Positions 62,403 to 64,000 of a stretch of DNA of 64,000 nt are shown here, in pieces. Position numbers and translations under genes: made by a program. The first letter of the stretch is position 1, and every line of letters starts with the position of its first letter. The DNA lies in NCBI GenBank assembly GCA_016790635.1, contig JAEUOR010000026.1, forward strand, positions 62,001-126,000, given 5' to 3'. A model generated the notes under the pieces. That model was not told the DNA's origin. It searched no databases and saw nothing but the letters and a program-made list of their open reading frames with translations. This DNA comes from Burkholderiales bacterium. Lineage in GTDB: Bacteria; Pseudomonadota; Gammaproteobacteria; Burkholderiales; JAEUOS01.

Positions 62403-63209
62403 TCAAGGCGCGTCGAGACGCGCGCCGCCCAGCATGAAATCGACCACCAGGTCGCGCACCCGATCGAACATCTCGCTGCCGGTGACGGTGACGCAGCCGC
62501 GCGAGCGTGCGGCTGCGACGAAGGGCGGCACTTCGGGCAGGGTCACGACATCGCCCACCAGCATCGTGGAAAGCAGTCCATCGACGGGCAGCGGGCTCGG
62601 GTCGTCCGCGCGCATGCCCAGCGGCGTGGCGTTGATGACCAGGTCGTAGCCGCGCGCCTCCGGTGCTACGGCCTGGACCGTCGCGCGACCCAGGCCGGCC
62701 AGCCGGCGGCACAGGTTCGCCTGACGAAGCGCGTCGCTATCGAACACTCCCAGGCGCGCCAGTCCCGCTTCGATAAGCGCGTGCGCAATCGCCGACCCCG
62801 CGCCGCCCGCGCCGATCAGGAGCGCCGCCTTGCCGCGCGGGTCGCCCCCCTTGGCGCGCAGCGCGGCCAGCATCGACAGCCCGTCGGACATGTCGCCGTG
62901 CCAGGTGCCGTCCCGATTGCGCCTCATCATGTTGACCGCACCCAGAAAACCCGCCCGCGGCGCGCTGCTCGCGCAGCGCGGAAACAGCACCAGCTTGTGC
63001 GGAACCGTCACGACGATGCCGTCCAGGTTGCGCGTGCGTGACACCCCCTCGAACCAGGCATCGAGGTCGCCCGGCGCGACGTTGCACGGCACCAGCACGG
63101 CATCGTGTCCGCGCGCGGCGAACCCCGCGCTGATGCCGCCCGGCGAGCGGGCCTGCGCGATCGGATGGCCGACGATGACGAAAAGGCGTGTTGCTCCGGA
63201 GAGGGCCAT
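62403..63209 (-). CDS. Shikimate dehydrogenase (AroE)-like NAD(P)-dependent dehydrogenase
   Basis: 268 residues. The AroE fold is clear: FVIVGHPIAQARSPGG at the N-terminus, VTVPHK with lysine K72, WHGDMSDG in place of NTDG, and the nucleotide motif LIGAGGAGSAIAHAL. The N-terminal substrate loop lacks the usual SxSP...HN serines, so this is probably a catabolic quinate/shikimate-like paralogue rather than the biosynthetic AroE. The ATG at 63209 is preferred over an upstream extension. Monocistronic. Confidence 0.85.
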   Translation of the reverse strand: MALSGATRLFVIVGHPIAQARSPGGISAGFAARGHDAVLVPCNVAPGDLDAWFEGVSRTRNLDGIVVTVPHKLVLFPRCASSAPRAGFLGAVNMMRRNRDGTWHGDMSDGLSMLAALRAKGGDPRGKAALLIGAGGAGSAIAHALIEAGLARLGVFDSDALRQANLCRRLAGLGRATVQAVAPEARGYDLVINATPLGMRADDPSPLPVDGLLSTMLVGDVVTLPEVPPFVAAARSRGCVTVTGSEMFDRVRDLVVDFMLGGARLDAP

Positions 63210-63339
63210 GGCGTACCTTCGACTGCAACCGGCGCGCGCGGGTAGGAGGTAAATGTGCGAATTCTCACGCAAACCCGCGCCCGCGTGCCAAGCGCTAAAG
63301 AAACATAGTTTTGCGCCGTTGTTTGATGCAGTTCACAGA

Positions 63340-63442
63340 CATGTCATGCAGCCAGGCATACACTGGGAACCGTCTCCTCCCCTTCTCTTCCCTCCTCTGG
63401 AGAAGGATTTTTAAAGCCGCGGTTCCGACCGCGGCTTTTTTT
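63340..63442 (+). ncRNA. Candidate small RNA with anti-Shine-Dalgarno loop and own terminator
   Basis: A plus-strand segment in a 337-base gap that belongs to neither the divergent AroE-like gene nor the downstream SDR. It contains CTCCTCCCC (63375-63383), a 7-bp hairpin (63381-63387 with 63400-63406) whose 12-nt loop reads TTCCCTCCTCTG, and then a strong intrinsic terminator at 63413-63442. C/U-rich loops of CCUCC type are a feature of the 'cuckoo' and CcsR-like bacterial sRNAs. The 5' end and promoter are not defined. Confidence 0.45.
63413..63442 (+). terminator. Strong intrinsic terminator with no upstream gene
   Basis: Perfect 11-bp stem AAAGCCGCGGT/ACCGCGGCTTT (63413-63423 with 63428-63438), TCCG loop, then a run of seven T (63436-63442). 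The T-run is on the plus strand, but no plus-strand coding gene ends in the preceding 1 kb, so it should terminate a non-coding transcript. Confidence 0.85.
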
Positions 63443-63546
63443 CGCCCTCTTCGCGCATGCGCGCGCTGACCGACGACGCACGGATGCGCGGTCCACGCGC
63501 GCCGCAGCCGGAATAAAATCCGGCTCCCCAAACAGGAGGAGCAATC

Positions 63547-64000
63547 ATGGTCAAGGACAAGGTGGTCATCGTCACCGGCGCGGGCGGCGGCATCGGCCGT
63601 GACTTCGCGCTGGCTTTTGGTCGCGCGGGCGCCAAGGTGGTGGTCAATGACATCGGCGCTTCAGTGTCAGGCGAAGGCAAGGACGCCGGGCCGGCGCAGA
63701 AGGTGGTGGACGAGATCAAGGCAGCCGGCGGCATGGCCGTGGCCAACACCGACAGTGTGGCCGACTGGGATGCTGCCAACCGCATCGTCAAGACCGCGAT
63801 CGACAGCTTCGGGCGCATCGATTGCGTGGTCAACAATGCCGGCATCCTGCGTGATCGCTTTTTCTTCAACATGAGCATCGAGGAGTGGAAGGCCGTCATC
63901 GACGTGCACCTGAACGGATCGTTCTACGTCGCGCGCGCCGCGGCACCCTATTTCAAGAGCGAGAACGCCGGCAGCTACATCCACATGACCTCGACCTCGG
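63547..64000 (+). CDS. Short-chain dehydrogenase (3-hydroxyacyl-CoA dehydrogenase-like), 3' end outside window
   Basis: 151 residues visible. GGAGGAG precedes the ATG. TGAGGGIG (10-17), NDIG (34-37) and NNAG (96-99) are SDR motifs, and SGEGKDAGPAQKVVDEI resembles the fatty-acid multifunctional-enzyme (MFE-2/HSD17B4) dehydrogenase unit. The YxxxK region lies beyond the window edge. Likely acts in beta-oxidation of CoA esters, consistent with the nearby racemase. Confidence 0.88.
   Translation, partial: MVKDKVVIVTGAGGGIGRDFALAFGRAGAKVVVNDIGASVSGEGKDAGPAQKVVDEIKAAGGMAVANTDSVADWDAANRIVKTAIDSFGRIDCVVNNAGILRDRFFFNMSIEEWKAVIDVHLNGSFYVARAAAPYFKSENAGSYIHMTSTS

Overview
The window is about 64 kb of high-GC DNA, coding-dense on both strands. 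It looks like a Betaproteobacterium of the order Burkholderiales. This rests on eight intact orphan Bug-type substrate-binding proteins (tripartite tricarboxylate transporter family) plus one decayed copy, several CaiB/BaiF CoA-transferases, two PEP-CTERM proteins, and a GltI-GltJKL amino-acid transporter next to aspartase. No rRNA, tRNA, CRISPR array, insertion sequence or phage gene was seen. It reads as chromosomal catabolic and accessory DNA. Assignments come from reading sequence and recalled family motifs; no database search was run.

Layout. 1-3.0 kb: the 3' part of a TonB-dependent receptor, then a receiver-Ser/Thr kinase fusion. 3.0-8.6 kb: two Bug proteins facing apart across a perfect inverted repeat, a monooxygenase remnant, a two-subunit aconitase-X operon and a CoA-transferase. 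8.6-11.0 kb: three glutathione-transferase-like genes in one operon. 11.1-13.0 kb: a secreted HExxH protein and an aminotransferase. 13.0-17.9 kb: aspartase with the GltIJKL transporter and an internal terminator. 18.0-23.8 kb: Bug, sulfatase, MaoC, enoyl-CoA hydratase, PEP-CTERM protein, and a frameshifted JmjC/cupin oxygenase.

23.9-34.7 kb: a LysR gene faces a long co-directional cluster (cupin, two NmrA-like proteins, three Bug proteins, an atypical SDR, a lipocalin-like protein, a quinone-oxidoreductase-like MDR, a cytochrome P450 and its 2Fe-2S/FAD reductase). Overlapping start/stop codons mark it as one catabolic unit of unknown substrate. 34.7-36.2 kb: a PEP-CTERM gene behind a sigma-54-type promoter, then a scar holding decayed 3' ends of two neighbouring genes. 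36.2-41 kb: a racemase/GntR operon divergent from a Bug/beta-decarboxylating dehydrogenase operon across a perfect 16-bp palindrome, then class I aldolase.

41-51.8 kb: a TRAP transporter, a PuuE-like deacetylase, an amidohydrolase and a hydantoin-racemase-like protein, facing a GntR gene followed by an AMDase/maleate-isomerase-like protein and an SDR. Operator-like TTGT-NN-ACAW sites occur at both promoters. 52-57.9 kb: class II ribonucleotide reductase, an ECF42-type sigma factor with its YCII/DGPF partner, and a DUF2891 protein. 57.9-64 kb: Bug, two CoA-transferase-family genes around a LysR gene, an AroE-like dehydrogenase, a possible small RNA with an anti-Shine-Dalgarno loop, and the start of an SDR gene that runs off the window.
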